Source: Domibacillus iocasae
GTDB taxonomy: Bacteria; Bacillota; Bacilli; Bacillales; Domibacillaceae
Length of the DNA stretch: 64,000 bases
Direction: 5' to 3'
Assembly: GCF_001750285.1 (NCBI RefSeq)
Contig: NZ_MAMP01000021.1
Location: 186,001-250,000, forward strand
Part shown: positions 25,629-34,876 of the stretch, one piece after another
Layout: every line of letters begins with the position of its first letter
Position numbering within the stretch: position 1 is the stretch's first letter
The notes under the pieces: generated by a model
The model's input: the letters and a program-made list of their open reading frames with translations, nothing else
What the model was told of the DNA's origin: nothing
Databases searched by the model: none
Program-made: the position numbers and the translations under genes

Positions 25629-26939
25629 GTGAGCTACGCGAAGCAGAAGTTGAAAGAAGAGAAAGTGTTTAAAGATCCGGTTCATCGCTACGTTCATGTG
25701 CGGGATGTGGTGATTTGGGATTTAATCGGCACAAAAGAGTTTCAGCGGCTGCGTCGAATTCGCCAGCTCGGTACAACGTACTTCACCTTCCATGGAGCAG
25801 AGCACAGCCGGTTCAACCATTCTCTCGGTGTCTATGAAATTGTCCGCCGGATTGTCGATGATATTTTTCGCGGCAGACCGGAATGGAATGCGGAGGAGCG
25901 GCTTGTCAGCCTTTGCGCGGCGCTCTTGCACGATGTCGGCCACGGTCCATTTTCTCACTCATTTGAAAAAGTATTCGGACTCGATCATGAAGAATACACG
26001 AAGCGGATCGTCCTTGGTGATACAGATATTAACCGGGTGCTGTCCAAAGTGAGTGAAGATTTCCCGGAACAAGTAGCCGCGGTCATTAATAAGACATATC
26101 CGAATAAACTGGTTGTAAGCTTAATTTCGAGCCAGATTGATGCGGACCGGATGGATTATTTGCAGCGTGATGCGTATTACACGGGCGTGAGCTACGGCCA
26201 TTTTGATATGGAGCGTATCTTGCGGGTTATCCGTCCACGCGCGGAGCAGGCTGTTTTTAAATTAAGCGGCATGCATGCGGTGGAAGATTACATTATGAGC
26301 CGCTATCAAATGTACTGGCAAATTTATTTTCACCCGGTGACGCGAAGTGCGGAAGTGCTGCTGTCTAAAACATTGCACCGGGCAAAAGAATTATATGAAC
26401 AGAGCTATTCATTTCGACAGAAGCCGGTTCACTTTGCATCGCTGTTTGAAGGAGACTGCTCGCTTGAAGAGTATGTAAATTTGGATGAATCGGTTGTGAT
26501 GTTTTATTTTCATGTCTGGCAGGAGGAAGAAGACGAGATTTTGAAAGATTTGTGCAGCCGGTTCATGAACCGGAATTTATTTAAATACATTGAGTTTGAT
26601 CCGGCGGCGGAGCAGGAAAAATATGCAGAGCTGGAAGATTTATTTCGAAAAGCGGGCATTGATCCGGAATATTACCTTGTCCACGATTCATCATCTGACC
26701 TGCCTTACGATTTTTACCGGCCGGGTATTGAATCGGAGCGGCAGCCGATTTATTTACTGATGAAAGACGATGAAACACTGCAGGAATTGTCCAGCCGTTC
26801 AGACATAGTTGAAGCCATTTCCGGCAAACGGCGGACCGATCATAAACTGTATTTCCCCGTTGATGTGCTTCGGGATGAATCCTCGAACCGGACGGTAAAA
26901 AGAAGGATAAGGAATATATTAGAAATATATCGGAAGTAA
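25629..26939 (+). CDS. ywfO: HD-domain phosphohydrolase (YwfO, dNTPase-like)
   Basis: A 436-residue HD-superfamily protein related to dGTP triphosphohydrolases; B. subtilis YwfO is of similar length. The metal site is visible as RFNHSLGVYE (first His), LLHDVGHGPFSHSFE (HD pair) and SSQIDADRMDYLQRDAYYTG (final Asp). The start is GTG 25629 after ACTGGGGGCG. The next gene, ywhC, begins 12 bases downstream with its ribosome binding site in the gap, so the two are probably co-transcribed. Substrate specificity among dNTPs is not certain. Confidence 0.9.
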   Translation: MSYAKQKLKEEKVFKDPVHRYVHVRDVVIWDLIGTKEFQRLRRIRQLGTTYFTFHGAEHSRFNHSLGVYEIVRRIVDDIFRGRPEWNAEERLVSLCAALLHDVGHGPFSHSFEKVFGLDHEEYTKRIVLGDTDINRVLSKVSEDFPEQVAAVINKTYPNKLVVSLISSQIDADRMDYLQRDAYYTGVSYGHFDMERILRVIRPRAEQAVFKLSGMHAVEDYIMSRYQMYWQIYFHPVTRSAEVLLSKTLHRAKELYEQSYSFRQKPVHFASLFEGDCSLEEYVNLDESVVMFYFHVWQEEEDEILKDLCSRFMNRNLFKYIEFDPAAEQEKYAELEDLFRKAGIDPEYYLVHDSSSDLPYDFYRPGIESERQPIYLLMKDDETLQELSSRSDIVEAISGKRRTDHKLYFPVDVLRDESSNRTVKRRIRNILEIYRK

Positions 26940-26951
26940 AGGAGCGCTTTT

Positions 26952-27602
26952 TTGGATACTTTTTTAGAGAGTTTTTTACGCTTTGATTTAGAACAGCTGC
27001 CGTTTGTTATTATTTCGCTGCTTGTTGCGTTTACGGTGCATGAATTCGCACATGCGTATACAGCGTATAAATTTGGAGATGATACGGCAAAAGATCAAGG
27101 GAGATTGACGTTAAATCCAGTTCATCACCTTGACCCGATCGGAACTATTTTTATTTTAATTGCCGGATTTGGCTGGGCGCGCCCTGTACCAGTTAACCGG
27201 CGAAACTTTAAAAACCCGAAGCTTGCCGGTGTGCTTGTGTCGCTTGCGGGGCCGCTCAGCAACTTCCTGATCGCGTTTATCTCATTAGGCGCTTTATATT
27301 TAATCGGCGCAGGTGCACCAGTCTTTGTTTTTCAATTATTAGAAATGATGGTCTGGCTGAATGTGCTTCTGTTTGTATTTAACCTGCTGCCTTTTCCGCC
27401 GCTTGACGGCTATCGGATTTTAGAAGATTTGGCGCCGCCGAATCTGCGTGTAAAATTGACACAGTACGAACAATATGGTGTGCTGTTGTTTTTAATTGTG
27501 GTTATTACACCGCTTGGCAATTATACGATCAGCCCATTTTTGGGCACAATGACAAACGCCGTGCTCGCTGGATTTAACACGATTTTTGGCGCATTTTTGT
27601 AA
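26952..27602 (+). CDS. ywhC: Site-2-protease family (M50) membrane metalloprotease, YwhC-like
   Basis: A 216-residue integral membrane protein with about five hydrophobic segments. HEFAH (in TVHEFAHAYTAYKFGDDTAK) is the zinc-binding HExxH motif and NLLPFPPLDGYRIL carries the second motif NxxPxxxLDG with the third zinc ligand Asp. This is the compact S2P form (no PDZ). The substrate is unknown. The start is TTG 26952 after AAAGGAGCG. ywhD follows after 16 bases. Confidence 0.9.
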   Translation: MDTFLESFLRFDLEQLPFVIISLLVAFTVHEFAHAYTAYKFGDDTAKDQGRLTLNPVHHLDPIGTIFILIAGFGWARPVPVNRRNFKNPKLAGVLVSLAGPLSNFLIAFISLGALYLIGAGAPVFVFQLLEMMVWLNVLLFVFNLLPFPPLDGYRILEDLAPPNLRVKLTQYEQYGVLLFLIVVITPLGNYTISPFLGTMTNAVLAGFNTIFGAFL

Positions 27603-27618
27603 GGAGGGCTAAACAACG

Positions 27619-28131
27619 ATGGAACAAAAAAAGAAAGTCGGCTTTAACATTATTAAAAACGATCCGACAGATGGACATAAAGGATTTGGGAAAGGTGCAC
27701 TCAGCCTTGAGCAGGTGTCGCCAGTTATTATCGACGTGGAGGATGATTCTGCTCATATTGATATTGGCGCGATGCATGCGCGCAGTGCGGTTGAAAAAGG
27801 CATTAAGTTTTTAAAAACAAAAGAAGAAGTGCCGGATGCAAAACCGTATTGGCTCGTTTGGGTGACCATTGACCGAAAAGAAGAAGGTCCCTATTACGCT
27901 GGGGTGACAGCGTGCGAAATGACGGTAAATCGTGAAATTCGCCGCGGTTATAAGTCGCTGCCGGAACACGTAAACCGCATGGATAAATCGCTGAAACGCC
28001 ATATTATTGTCGATGTGATGGATGACCGTTCAAAAACGATTTTGCGTGAGTTTCTCATCAGTCATAACGAGGACATGTGGAGCCGTTCATCAGATGAATT
28101 AAAAGACGGCTTAAATGTGACGAAAATGTGA
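27619..28131 (+). CDS. ywhD: YwhD family protein of unknown function
   Basis: A 170-residue soluble protein recognised as YwhD from KVGFNIIKNDPTDGHKGFGK at its N-terminus, VWVTIDRKEEGPYYAGVTAC in the centre and its position between ywhC and pbpG. No catalytic motif is obvious to me and the function is not known. AAGGAGGG precedes the ATG. It is the last gene of the ywfO-ywhC-ywhD group and is followed after about 85 bases by a large hairpin facing pbpG. Confidence 0.87.
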   Translation: MEQKKKVGFNIIKNDPTDGHKGFGKGALSLEQVSPVIIDVEDDSAHIDIGAMHARSAVEKGIKFLKTKEEVPDAKPYWLVWVTIDRKEEGPYYAGVTACEMTVNREIRRGYKSLPEHVNRMDKSLKRHIIVDVMDDRSKTILREFLISHNEDMWSRSSDELKDGLNVTKM

Positions 28132-28216
28132 AGAATACAGAATTCGGATTTCTCCTGTTGCCGGATACCGCAAAAAGAGAGTAAACTGAAAGCGATGCAT
28201 AAGGTGCATACGCTAG

Positions 28217-28261
28217 GACATGCAAAAGCCCGGGGACAGCACCCCCGGGCTTTTGCATGTC
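28217..28261. terminator. Bidirectional terminator between ywhD and pbpG
   Basis: Very strong stem GACATGCAAAAGCCCGGGG / CCCCGGGCTTTTGCATGTC with a short loop (one C unpaired); it overlaps the pbpG stop. Confidence 0.88.
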
Positions 28262-30182
28262 ATCGAAACCATTCCGGCAGCTCCGGAAACAGCATATCTT
28301 CTGTTTGCTCGTCTGCCTGCTGGCACTCTTTTGTCGGTTCTGTCCCACGCTCAAACAGCAGTTTATGACCTTCGCTGCACGCAGTCCCAGTCTTTATATC
28401 CACTTCTACTTCAATTAATCCGCGTGGCCGCGTGAATACCTCCGGCTGTCTGCCCGCATGGACCTTTTCCATGTATTGTGCCCAAATGACCTTCGCGCGC
28501 GACCGGTCTTCCGTTTTTGTAATTTCTGCTCCATCATCGTAGCCCGTCCAGACGACAGATGTAAGAGAAGGGGTGAATCCGGCCATCCAGTAGTCGTACG
28601 GGGTTGACCCGGATTTCCCCGCATACGGACGCGTTAAGGAAGGCGCCATCGCTGCGCCGGTTGGCGTTGCATAGTCACTCATTGTTTCATCAAACATACC
28701 GGTCATCAACCGAGTCAGAACGGCGACTTTTTTTTCATCAAATCGCTGTTCATGCTGTTTTTTATACTTGTACAGCACTGCTCCATCCATATTTTCCACT
28801 TTGGTAATGAAGACAGGTCTCTCATACATGCCGCCTGAGGCGATTGTGGCATAGGCGTTCGCTGTTTCAAGAACGGTCATGCCTGACGTACCGAGGGCAA
28901 GGGATGGAACGGCTTCCAGCTCAGATGTGACACCAAACTGCTTCATCGTGTTAACAAGTGTTTCCGGCCCCAGAAGCATATTGGTTTTCACCGCATAAAT
29001 GTTGTCAGAAACGGCCAGCGCCTCTGCCATCGTCACGCCTCGCTCCGCGTATTGGCTGTTAAAGTTTTTCGGTGAATACGCTGCGTTAAAGGTTGTCGGT
29101 TCACTTTTTCGTTTTGTTGTAGGTGTGAACCCATTTTCAAGCGCTTCATAATACAAAAAAGGCTTCATTAAAGAACCCGGCTGCCTAAAGGCTTGAATGG
29201 CCCGGTTAAACGGACTTTCAGCGTAATTTCGCCCGCCGGACAGGGCGGTTACATAATGAGTGTCAGGATCAATCGAGACAAGTGCTGACTGAACAGAGGC
29301 GCCGTCCATAATGCCTTCCGCTATTGCTTCATCGGCTGCCTTCTGATGGGACGGATTAAGCGTCGTATACACTTTCAGCCCGCTTTGCTCCCGAAACCCG
29401 AGCGATTCCAGCTCAGCCCGTACAGCGTCGATAAAATAGGGCGCTTCATTTTCGCTGTTTGCAAACTCCCCTGTCACATTCGGAATTTCGGCTATTGCTT
29501 CTTCGTACTCGTTTTTTGGCAAATTCATTTCGGATAAAATAAGCCGGCGCCGTTCTTCTGATTTTTCACGTGAGGCGAGCGGTGAATAAATAGACGGGCC
29601 TTTTGGAATGGCGGCAAGCAGTGCCGCTTCCGAAGCTGTTAAGGCATCGGCGGACTTGTCAAAGTAAAATTGTGACGCCGCTTCAATGCCATACGCCCCA
29701 TGGCCGAAATAGACGGTATTTAAATAGCCTTCTAAAATTTCTTCTTTTGAATAAAAGGCTTCAATTCGGAGGGCCTGCCATGCCTCTTTCAGCTTGCGTG
29801 TCCACGTTTTATCATGTGTTAAAAAAACGTTGCGCGCATATTGCTGTGTAATCGTGCTTGCTCCCTGCACTTTCGCCATCGCTTTTATGTCCGCCAGTGC
29901 GGCACCGGCAATCCGTTTTGGATCGAGGCCGAAATGCTTATAAAACTGCTTGTCTTCAATGGAGATGACGGCATCAATCACATGTGGGGAAATGTCATTA
30001 AGTTTTACCCAATAGCGTTTTTCTCCGGTATGTGTTTCGGCTGATTTTGTTCCGTCTGCTGCATAAAAAAGGGTCGAGCGAGGCACCGTAACATCTGGCG
30101 GCCCGGCGGCATACAGCGCGTAAAAAAAGATAAGAGCAGCGCCAACAACCGAAACGAGTATCGCAATGAGCCACTTTTTCAT
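28260..30182 (-). CDS. pbpG: Class A penicillin-binding protein (sporulation PBP, PbpG-like)
   Basis: A 640-residue bifunctional peptidoglycan synthase. One N-terminal membrane anchor (MKKWLIAILVSVVGAALIFF) precedes a glycosyltransferase domain (SIEDKQFYKHFGLD with the catalytic Glu, QGASTITQQYARNVFL) and a transpeptidase domain from about residue 300: SxxK as QPGSLMKPF, SxN as SDN, and KSGST in place of the usual KTGT. In B. subtilis PbpG acts in the forespore in germ-cell-wall synthesis. AAGGAGGAG precedes the ATG. It is oriented against ywhD and divergent from speE. Confidence 0.92.
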   Translation of the reverse strand: MKKWLIAILVSVVGAALIFFYALYAAGPPDVTVPRSTLFYAADGTKSAETHTGEKRYWVKLNDISPHVIDAVISIEDKQFYKHFGLDPKRIAGAALADIKAMAKVQGASTITQQYARNVFLTHDKTWTRKLKEAWQALRIEAFYSKEEILEGYLNTVYFGHGAYGIEAASQFYFDKSADALTASEAALLAAIPKGPSIYSPLASREKSEERRRLILSEMNLPKNEYEEAIAEIPNVTGEFANSENEAPYFIDAVRAELESLGFREQSGLKVYTTLNPSHQKAADEAIAEGIMDGASVQSALVSIDPDTHYVTALSGGRNYAESPFNRAIQAFRQPGSLMKPFLYYEALENGFTPTTKRKSEPTTFNAAYSPKNFNSQYAERGVTMAEALAVSDNIYAVKTNMLLGPETLVNTMKQFGVTSELEAVPSLALGTSGMTVLETANAYATIASGGMYERPVFITKVENMDGAVLYKYKKQHEQRFDEKKVAVLTRLMTGMFDETMSDYATPTGAAMAPSLTRPYAGKSGSTPYDYWMAGFTPSLTSVVWTGYDDGAEITKTEDRSRAKVIWAQYMEKVHAGRQPEVFTRPRGLIEVEVDIKTGTACSEGHKLLFERGTEPTKECQQADEQTEDMLFPELPEWFR

Positions 30183-30234
30183 GCGGCTTCTCCTCCTTTT
30201 TTCTTTAGATTAAGAAAGTGTATATTTTGGGAAA

Positions 30235-30495
30235 TTTTCCAGCCTCAACATCCTGGCGCCTAGTGTACTTCGCTTCTCTCCTTACAATAAGTCAACATCA
30301 AATCGCGGGTTCACAGGATGTTGGTCGAAGGCGTTGCGACGATTGAGATGAATCTCGTCGGGCGAATGCCACAGGATGTGGGAGCTTTGAATCGCGGCGG
30401 CATGATGCCGCGTTCCTATTTTTATCTCAATCGGAGCGCCCCAGTCCATACGGTGCTGAACAGGGTGTTTGCGCTTTTCTTGTTAGTATGAAAAA
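30235..30495. repeat. Composite intergenic repeat-like region upstream of speE
   Basis: The ~500-base gap between pbpG and speE contains no gene. Its part 30235-30495 begins CAGCCTCAACATCCTGGCGCC, includes GTCAACATCAAATCGCGG, two ACAGGATG motifs (30311-30318 and 30371-30378), GCGTTGCGACGATTGAGATG, GAATGCCACAGGATGTG, and ends TTTGCGCTTTTCTTG. The last part resembles the end of the element at 5046-5170 and the GAATGCCACAGG motif recurs at 10864 and 23680. I recall similar dispersed sequence in other Bacillales genomes, but could not check. 30496-30660 holds only leader sequence of speE. Confidence 0.55.
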
Positions 30496-30681
30496 AATGT
30501 CGGTTTTTTAAACGTCTTATCACAAAATCACTAGGCTTTTTCATCAAATTGTTCTATACTTTTTTCCGAGGGTCCGCAGGGTGAGGTTCACAAAGGTGTT
30601 GCGTACTTAGCCTTTGTTTATTTAAAGCAGGATGCGGATCATAAAGGCATTAATCCTCATATCAATAAGGAGGCGGCACAC

Positions 30682-31509
30682 ATGAGTGAATTATGGTACA
30701 CGGAAAAGCAGACAGGCAGCTACGGCATCACGATGAAAGTGAAACGTACTTTGCATACAGAACAAACCGATTTTCAATATTTGGAAATGGTTGAAACTGA
30801 AGAGTGGGGCAACATGCTGTTTTTGGATGGCATGGTCATGACGAGCCAGCGTGATGAATTTGTTTACCACGAAATGGTTGCGCACGTACCATTGTTCACG
30901 CACCCGAACCCGGAAAACGTTTTGGTTGTAGGTGGCGGTGACGGCGGTGTTATTCGCGAAGTGCTAAAACATCCGTCTGTAAAAAAAGCGACACTTGCTG
31001 AAATTGACGGCAAAGTTATCGAATATTCAAAAATATACTTGCCTGAAACCGCGGGTGATCTTGAAGATCCACGTGTCGAAGTAAAAGTTGGCGATGGATT
31101 TATGCATATCGCGGAATCTGAAAACGAATATGACGTCATTATGGTCGATTCAACAGAACCGGTCGGCCCGGCGGTGAACTTGTTTACAAAAGGCTTTTAT
31201 GCGGGCATTTCAAAAGCGTTAAAAGAAGATGGTATTTTTGTTGCACAATGTGACAACCCGTGGTTCAAAGCAGATTTAATCCGCCAAGTACAGTCCGATG
31301 TAAAAGAAATTTTCCCAATCACACGCCTGTACACAGCGAATATTCCAACGTATCCGAGCGGTCTTTGGTGCTTTACAATCGGTTCCAAAAAATACGATCC
31401 ACTTGCAATAGAAGAGAGCCGTTTCCACGACATCGAAACAAAATACTACACGAAGGAGCTGCACAAAGCGTCATTTACGCTGCCAAAATTTGTGCAGGAT
31501 TTAACATAA
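30682..31509 (+). CDS. speE: Spermidine synthase (polyamine aminopropyltransferase)
   Basis: SpeE transfers the aminopropyl group from decarboxylated S-adenosylmethionine to putrescine. The 275-residue protein has an N-terminal beta-strand domain ([20 protein letters not shown]) and a Rossmann methyltransferase-like domain: [19 protein letters not shown] binds the nucleoside, [15 protein letters not shown] binds the ribose, and [12 protein letters not shown] contains the catalytic Asp region. Length is typical. ATG 30682 follows AAGGAGGCGG. speB starts one base after the stop, so speE-speB form an operon, as in B. subtilis. Confidence 0.95.
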   Translation: MSELWYTEKQTGSYGITMKVKRTLHTEQTDFQYLEMVETEEWGNMLFLDGMVMTSQRDEFVYHEMVAHVPLFTHPNPENVLVVGGGDGGVIREVLKHPSVKKATLAEIDGKVIEYSKIYLPETAGDLEDPRVEVKVGDGFMHIAESENEYDVIMVDSTEPVGPAVNLFTKGFYAGISKALKEDGIFVAQCDNPWFKADLIRQVQSDVKEIFPITRLYTANIPTYPSGLWCFTIGSKKYDPLAIEESRFHDIETKYYTKELHKASFTLPKFVQDLT

Positions 31510-31510
31510 G

Positions 31511-32380
31511 ATGAGATTTGACGAAGCATATTCAGGAAATGTTTTTATAGGAACACAATCGACTTTTGAAGAAAGCACTGTTGTGCTGTACGGCATGCCG
31601 ATGGACTGGACGGTCAGCTACCGCCCGGGCTCTCGTTTTGGCCCGTCCCGTATTCGTGAAGTATCAATCGGTCTTGAAGAGTACAGTGCATATTTAGACC
31701 GTGAGCTTCATGAGGTGGCATATTTTGACGCGGGCGACATCCCATTGCCGTTCGGCAACGCGCAGAAGAGCCTTGATATCATTGAAGATTACATTGACGG
31801 CTTGCTTGAGGCCGGCAAAAAACCGCTCGGCATGGGCGGAGAGCACTTAGTCTCGTGGCCGGTCATGAAAGCGGCGGCGAAAAAATATGACGATCTTGCT
31901 ATCATTCATTTTGATGCACACACGGATTTACGTGAGGAATATGAAGGCGAGCCATTGTCTCATTCAACGCCAATCCGTAAGATCGCCGAGCATATCGGAC
32001 CGAAAAATGTTTACTCATTCGGCATTCGCTCCGGCATGAAGGAAGAGTTTCAGTGGGCAAAAGAAAACGGCATGCACATTTCAAAATTTGAAGTGCTTGA
32101 GCCGTTGAAAGAAATCCTGCCGACACTTGCGGGACGCCCGGTCTATGTCACAATCGACATCGATGTGCTTGACCCGGCCCATGCGCCTGGCACAGGGACA
32201 GTAGACTGTGGCGGCATTACGTCAAAAGAGCTTTTGGCATCGATTCATGCGATTGCCGGTGCTGGCGTAAATGTGATCGGTGCTGACCTTGTTGAAGTGG
32301 CGCCGATTTACGACAACTCCGAGCAAACAGCCAATACCGCAGCAAAGCTGATTCGTGAAATGCTGCTAGGTTTCTTTTAA
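31511..32380 (+). CDS. speB: Agmatinase
   Basis: SpeB hydrolyses agmatine to putrescine and urea, supplying the substrate of SpeE. The 289-residue ureohydrolase shows the Mn-binding motifs GGEHLVSW (His), HFDAHTDLREEY (DAHxD) and DIDVLDPAHAPGTGT (DxDxxDP). The ribosome binding site lies within the speE end. The pathway arginine to agmatine to putrescine to spermidine is completed by the neighbouring speE, with arginine decarboxylase elsewhere. Length and motifs are normal. Confidence 0.95.
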   Translation: MRFDEAYSGNVFIGTQSTFEESTVVLYGMPMDWTVSYRPGSRFGPSRIREVSIGLEEYSAYLDRELHEVAYFDAGDIPLPFGNAQKSLDIIEDYIDGLLEAGKKPLGMGGEHLVSWPVMKAAAKKYDDLAIIHFDAHTDLREEYEGEPLSHSTPIRKIAEHIGPKNVYSFGIRSGMKEEFQWAKENGMHISKFEVLEPLKEILPTLAGRPVYVTIDIDVLDPAHAPGTGTVDCGGITSKELLASIHAIAGAGVNVIGADLVEVAPIYDNSEQTANTAAKLIREMLLGFF

Positions 32381-32599
32381 TGAATGAAGTGTCCGGTTCT
32401 CAGCCGGGCGCTTTTTTTGTACACGTATAGGGGCAGTATGGTCACAGACGTTAAGAAAATAATCACGCTCGAATCGGCAAGTCCTGGAAAATGGGAGATA
32501 CTCATGATTAGAGCAAAATAATAATAGAAAAACAGAAGTTCAGCCTTCGACATTTCTGTGTTAAAATATACACACATTAAAACAAGGAAGTGATTCGGC

Positions 32600-33034
32600 G
32601 TGACGGATGAGCAGATGCCGGTGAAAATCCGGGTGAAGACGGATGTGGCGCACGAAGGGGAAAGTGAAACATTTGAGCTGTCGCTCTTTGGCCAGCTCTT
32701 TAAAAAAGATGGTTCGACGTTTTTAAAATACGATGAAGTGCAGGATGAGGGGATCGTGCATACAATCGTTAAGCTTGCGAACGAAAATGCTTTAATCCTG
32801 CGAAGCGGGGCACTGAAAATGCGGATGATTTTTGAAGAAGGCCAGCAATTAAATGGCTCCTATGAAAGCCAATACGGCACGCTTCTTGTCACAACCGACA
32901 CGCAGGCCTTTACCCATAAATCGGACGACGCCGGAACCGGGCAGGCAGAATTGGTTTACAATTTGCTCATGCAGGGTGATGCGGTTGGCACGTACACGAT
33001 GAACATTCATTACGAACTGGAGGAAAACTTGTGA
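32600..33034 (+). CDS. ywiB: YwiB family protein (DUF1934)
   Basis: A 144-residue protein of the DUF1934 family, which adopts a small beta-barrel related to calycins. The features seen are alternating strands, [34 protein letters not shown] and a C-terminal [11 protein letters not shown]. No ligand is known. The GTG start follows AAGGAAG. Its stop overlaps the argS start (GTGA at 33031-33034), coupling translation of the two, the same ywiB-argS arrangement as in B. subtilis. Confidence 0.87.
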   Translation: MTDEQMPVKIRVKTDVAHEGESETFELSLFGQLFKKDGSTFLKYDEVQDEGIVHTIVKLANENALILRSGALKMRMIFEEGQQLNGSYESQYGTLLVTTDTQAFTHKSDDAGTGQAELVYNLLMQGDAVGTYTMNIHYELEENL

Positions 33035-34701
33035 ACATTGCAGAACAAATGCAGGCACAGCTGAAAGAAGAAATAAAAGCGGCTGTCCTGAAAGCGGGAC
33101 TTGCCGGAGAAAGCGAAATCCCGGCCGTATTACTCGAAACACCGAAAGATAAATCACATGGCGATTATTCAACAAATATGGCGATGCAGCTGGCTCGTAT
33201 TGCTAAAAAAGCGCCGCGCCAAATTGCCGAAGCTATTCAAGAAAATATGGATTTATCAAAAAGCTCTGTCCAGAAAATCGACATCGCCGGACCTGGATTT
33301 ATTAACTTTTACATGAACAACAGCTATTTAACAGATCTTGTCCCCGCCGTATTAAAAGCGGGCGATGAATACGGAAAGTCGAATGCAGGACAAAATCAAA
33401 AAATCCAAGTGGAGTTTGTTTCCGCCAACCCAACCGGTGACCTGCACCTTGGCCATGCCCGCGGCGCATCTGTCGGTGATTCATTGTGTAATGTGCTTGA
33501 TGCAGCCGGCTATGATGTCACACGTGAATATTACATTAATGACGCCGGCAATCAAATTCACAATTTGGCCTTGTCTGTTGAAGCGCGTTACTTCCAGGCG
33601 CTCGGCAAGGAAAAAGAGATGCCTGAAGATGGCTACCATGGAAAAGATATTATCAACATCGGGAAAGAGCTTGCCGATGAATTTGGCGATGAATTTGCGA
33701 ATATGCCAGAAGAAGAGCGTTATAAAACATTCCGTGCGCATGGCTTAAAGCTCGAACTTGCCAAGCTGCAAAAAGATTTAGCGGATTTCCGCGTAAACTT
33801 TGACGTCTGGTTTTCTGAAACATCCCTTTATGAAAACGGCAAAATTGACGAAGCACTCAAGGCGCTCGATGAAAACGGTCATACATTTGAAGAAGATGGT
33901 GCACTTTGGTTCCGCTCAACAACGTTCGGTGACGACAAAGACCGTGTTCTTCGCAAGCAGGACGGGTCATACACATATTTAACGCCAGATATTGCTTATC
34001 ACCGCGATAAATTCGAACGGGGCTTCCAAAAAGTCATCAACATTTGGGGTGCTGACCATCACGGCTACATTCCTCGTATGAAAGCGGCAGTCGAAGCACT
34101 TGGCATGAAGCCGAATCAGCTGGAAGTGGAAATTATTCAAATGGTGCAGTTGTATAAAGACGGAGAAAAGATGAAGATGAGTAAACGGACAGGGAAAGCT
34201 GTAACGATGCGTGAGCTTGTCGAAGAAGTCGGTTTAGACGCCGTTCGTTATTTTTTCGCGATGCGCAGCGGCGATACACATATGGACTTTGACCTGGATC
34301 TTGCGGTATCGCAATCAAATGAAAACCCTGTTTATTATTCACAATACGCTTATGCCCGTATTTCAAGCATTTTACGCCAGGCGGCCGAGCAAGGCTTAAA
34401 GGCTTCACCAGAAGCAAATGTTGCATTATTAACATCTGAAAAAGAAATTGATTTACTGAAAAAAATCGGAGACTTCCCGCAAGTTGTAGCTGAAGCGGCA
34501 GACAAGCGCATTCCGCACCGAATTACAAACTATGTGCATGAGCTCGCGGCTGGGTTCCACAGCTTCTACGGCGCGCACAAAGTCGTTGACAAAGAAAATG
34601 AAGACGTATCAAACGCACGTCTTGCACTCGTTCAGGCGGTGCAGATTACATTGAAAAACGCATTGAAATTGATTGGTGTTTCCGCACCTGAGACAATGTA
34701 A
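33031..34701 (+). CDS. argS: Arginyl-tRNA synthetase
   Basis: Class I aminoacyl-tRNA synthetase charging tRNA(Arg). The 556-residue enzyme has the N-terminal Add-1 domain (about 1-110), the HIGH-like motif in [15 protein letters not shown], the KMSKS-like motif KMKMSKRTG and the C-terminal all-helical anticodon-binding DALR domain. ArgRS often lacks the canonical Lys of KMSKS; here KMSKR is kept. The GTG start overlaps ywiB by four bases. A terminator follows 10 bases after the stop. Confidence 0.95.
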   Translation: MNIAEQMQAQLKEEIKAAVLKAGLAGESEIPAVLLETPKDKSHGDYSTNMAMQLARIAKKAPRQIAEAIQENMDLSKSSVQKIDIAGPGFINFYMNNSYLTDLVPAVLKAGDEYGKSNAGQNQKIQVEFVSANPTGDLHLGHARGASVGDSLCNVLDAAGYDVTREYYINDAGNQIHNLALSVEARYFQALGKEKEMPEDGYHGKDIINIGKELADEFGDEFANMPEEERYKTFRAHGLKLELAKLQKDLADFRVNFDVWFSETSLYENGKIDEALKALDENGHTFEEDGALWFRSTTFGDDKDRVLRKQDGSYTYLTPDIAYHRDKFERGFQKVINIWGADHHGYIPRMKAAVEALGMKPNQLEVEIIQMVQLYKDGEKMKMSKRTGKAVTMRELVEEVGLDAVRYFFAMRSGDTHMDFDLDLAVSQSNENPVYYSQYAYARISSILRQAAEQGLKASPEANVALLTSEKEIDLLKKIGDFPQVVAEAADKRIPHRITNYVHELAAGFHSFYGAHKVVDKENEDVSNARLALVQAVQITLKNALKLIGVSAPETM

Positions 34702-34711
34702 TACATTTTTT

Positions 34712-34742
34712 AGCTGCCCGGCGAAAGCCCGGCAGCTTTTTT
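34712..34742 (+). terminator. Rho-independent terminator of argS
   Basis: Stem AGCTGCC..GG / CC..GGCAGCT followed by TTTTTT. Confidence 0.85.
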
Positions 34743-34804
34743 GTACGTCACATATATGAAGGAGAGAATCGCATATACATTTTTTAAGAATGCCATAAAA
34801 AATA

Positions 34805-34834
34805 TTGACTGAATGCTCATTCATATATTACGAT
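34805..34834 (+). promoter_or_regulatory. Promoter of the fadF operon with an internal palindromic operator
   Basis: TTGACT (34805-34810) and TACGAT (34829-34834) are 18 bases apart. A palindrome TGAATG-CT-CATTCA (34810-34823) fills the spacer. It resembles the Bacillus FadR operator (TGAATGAnTAnTCATTCA type) but with a shorter centre. A TetR-family gene ends the operon, so autoregulated repression relieved by acyl-CoA is likely. Confidence 0.65.
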
Positions 34835-34876
34835 AGAAGAGATCAAAGGGGATTAATGGGAAAGGATGTGCACAGC

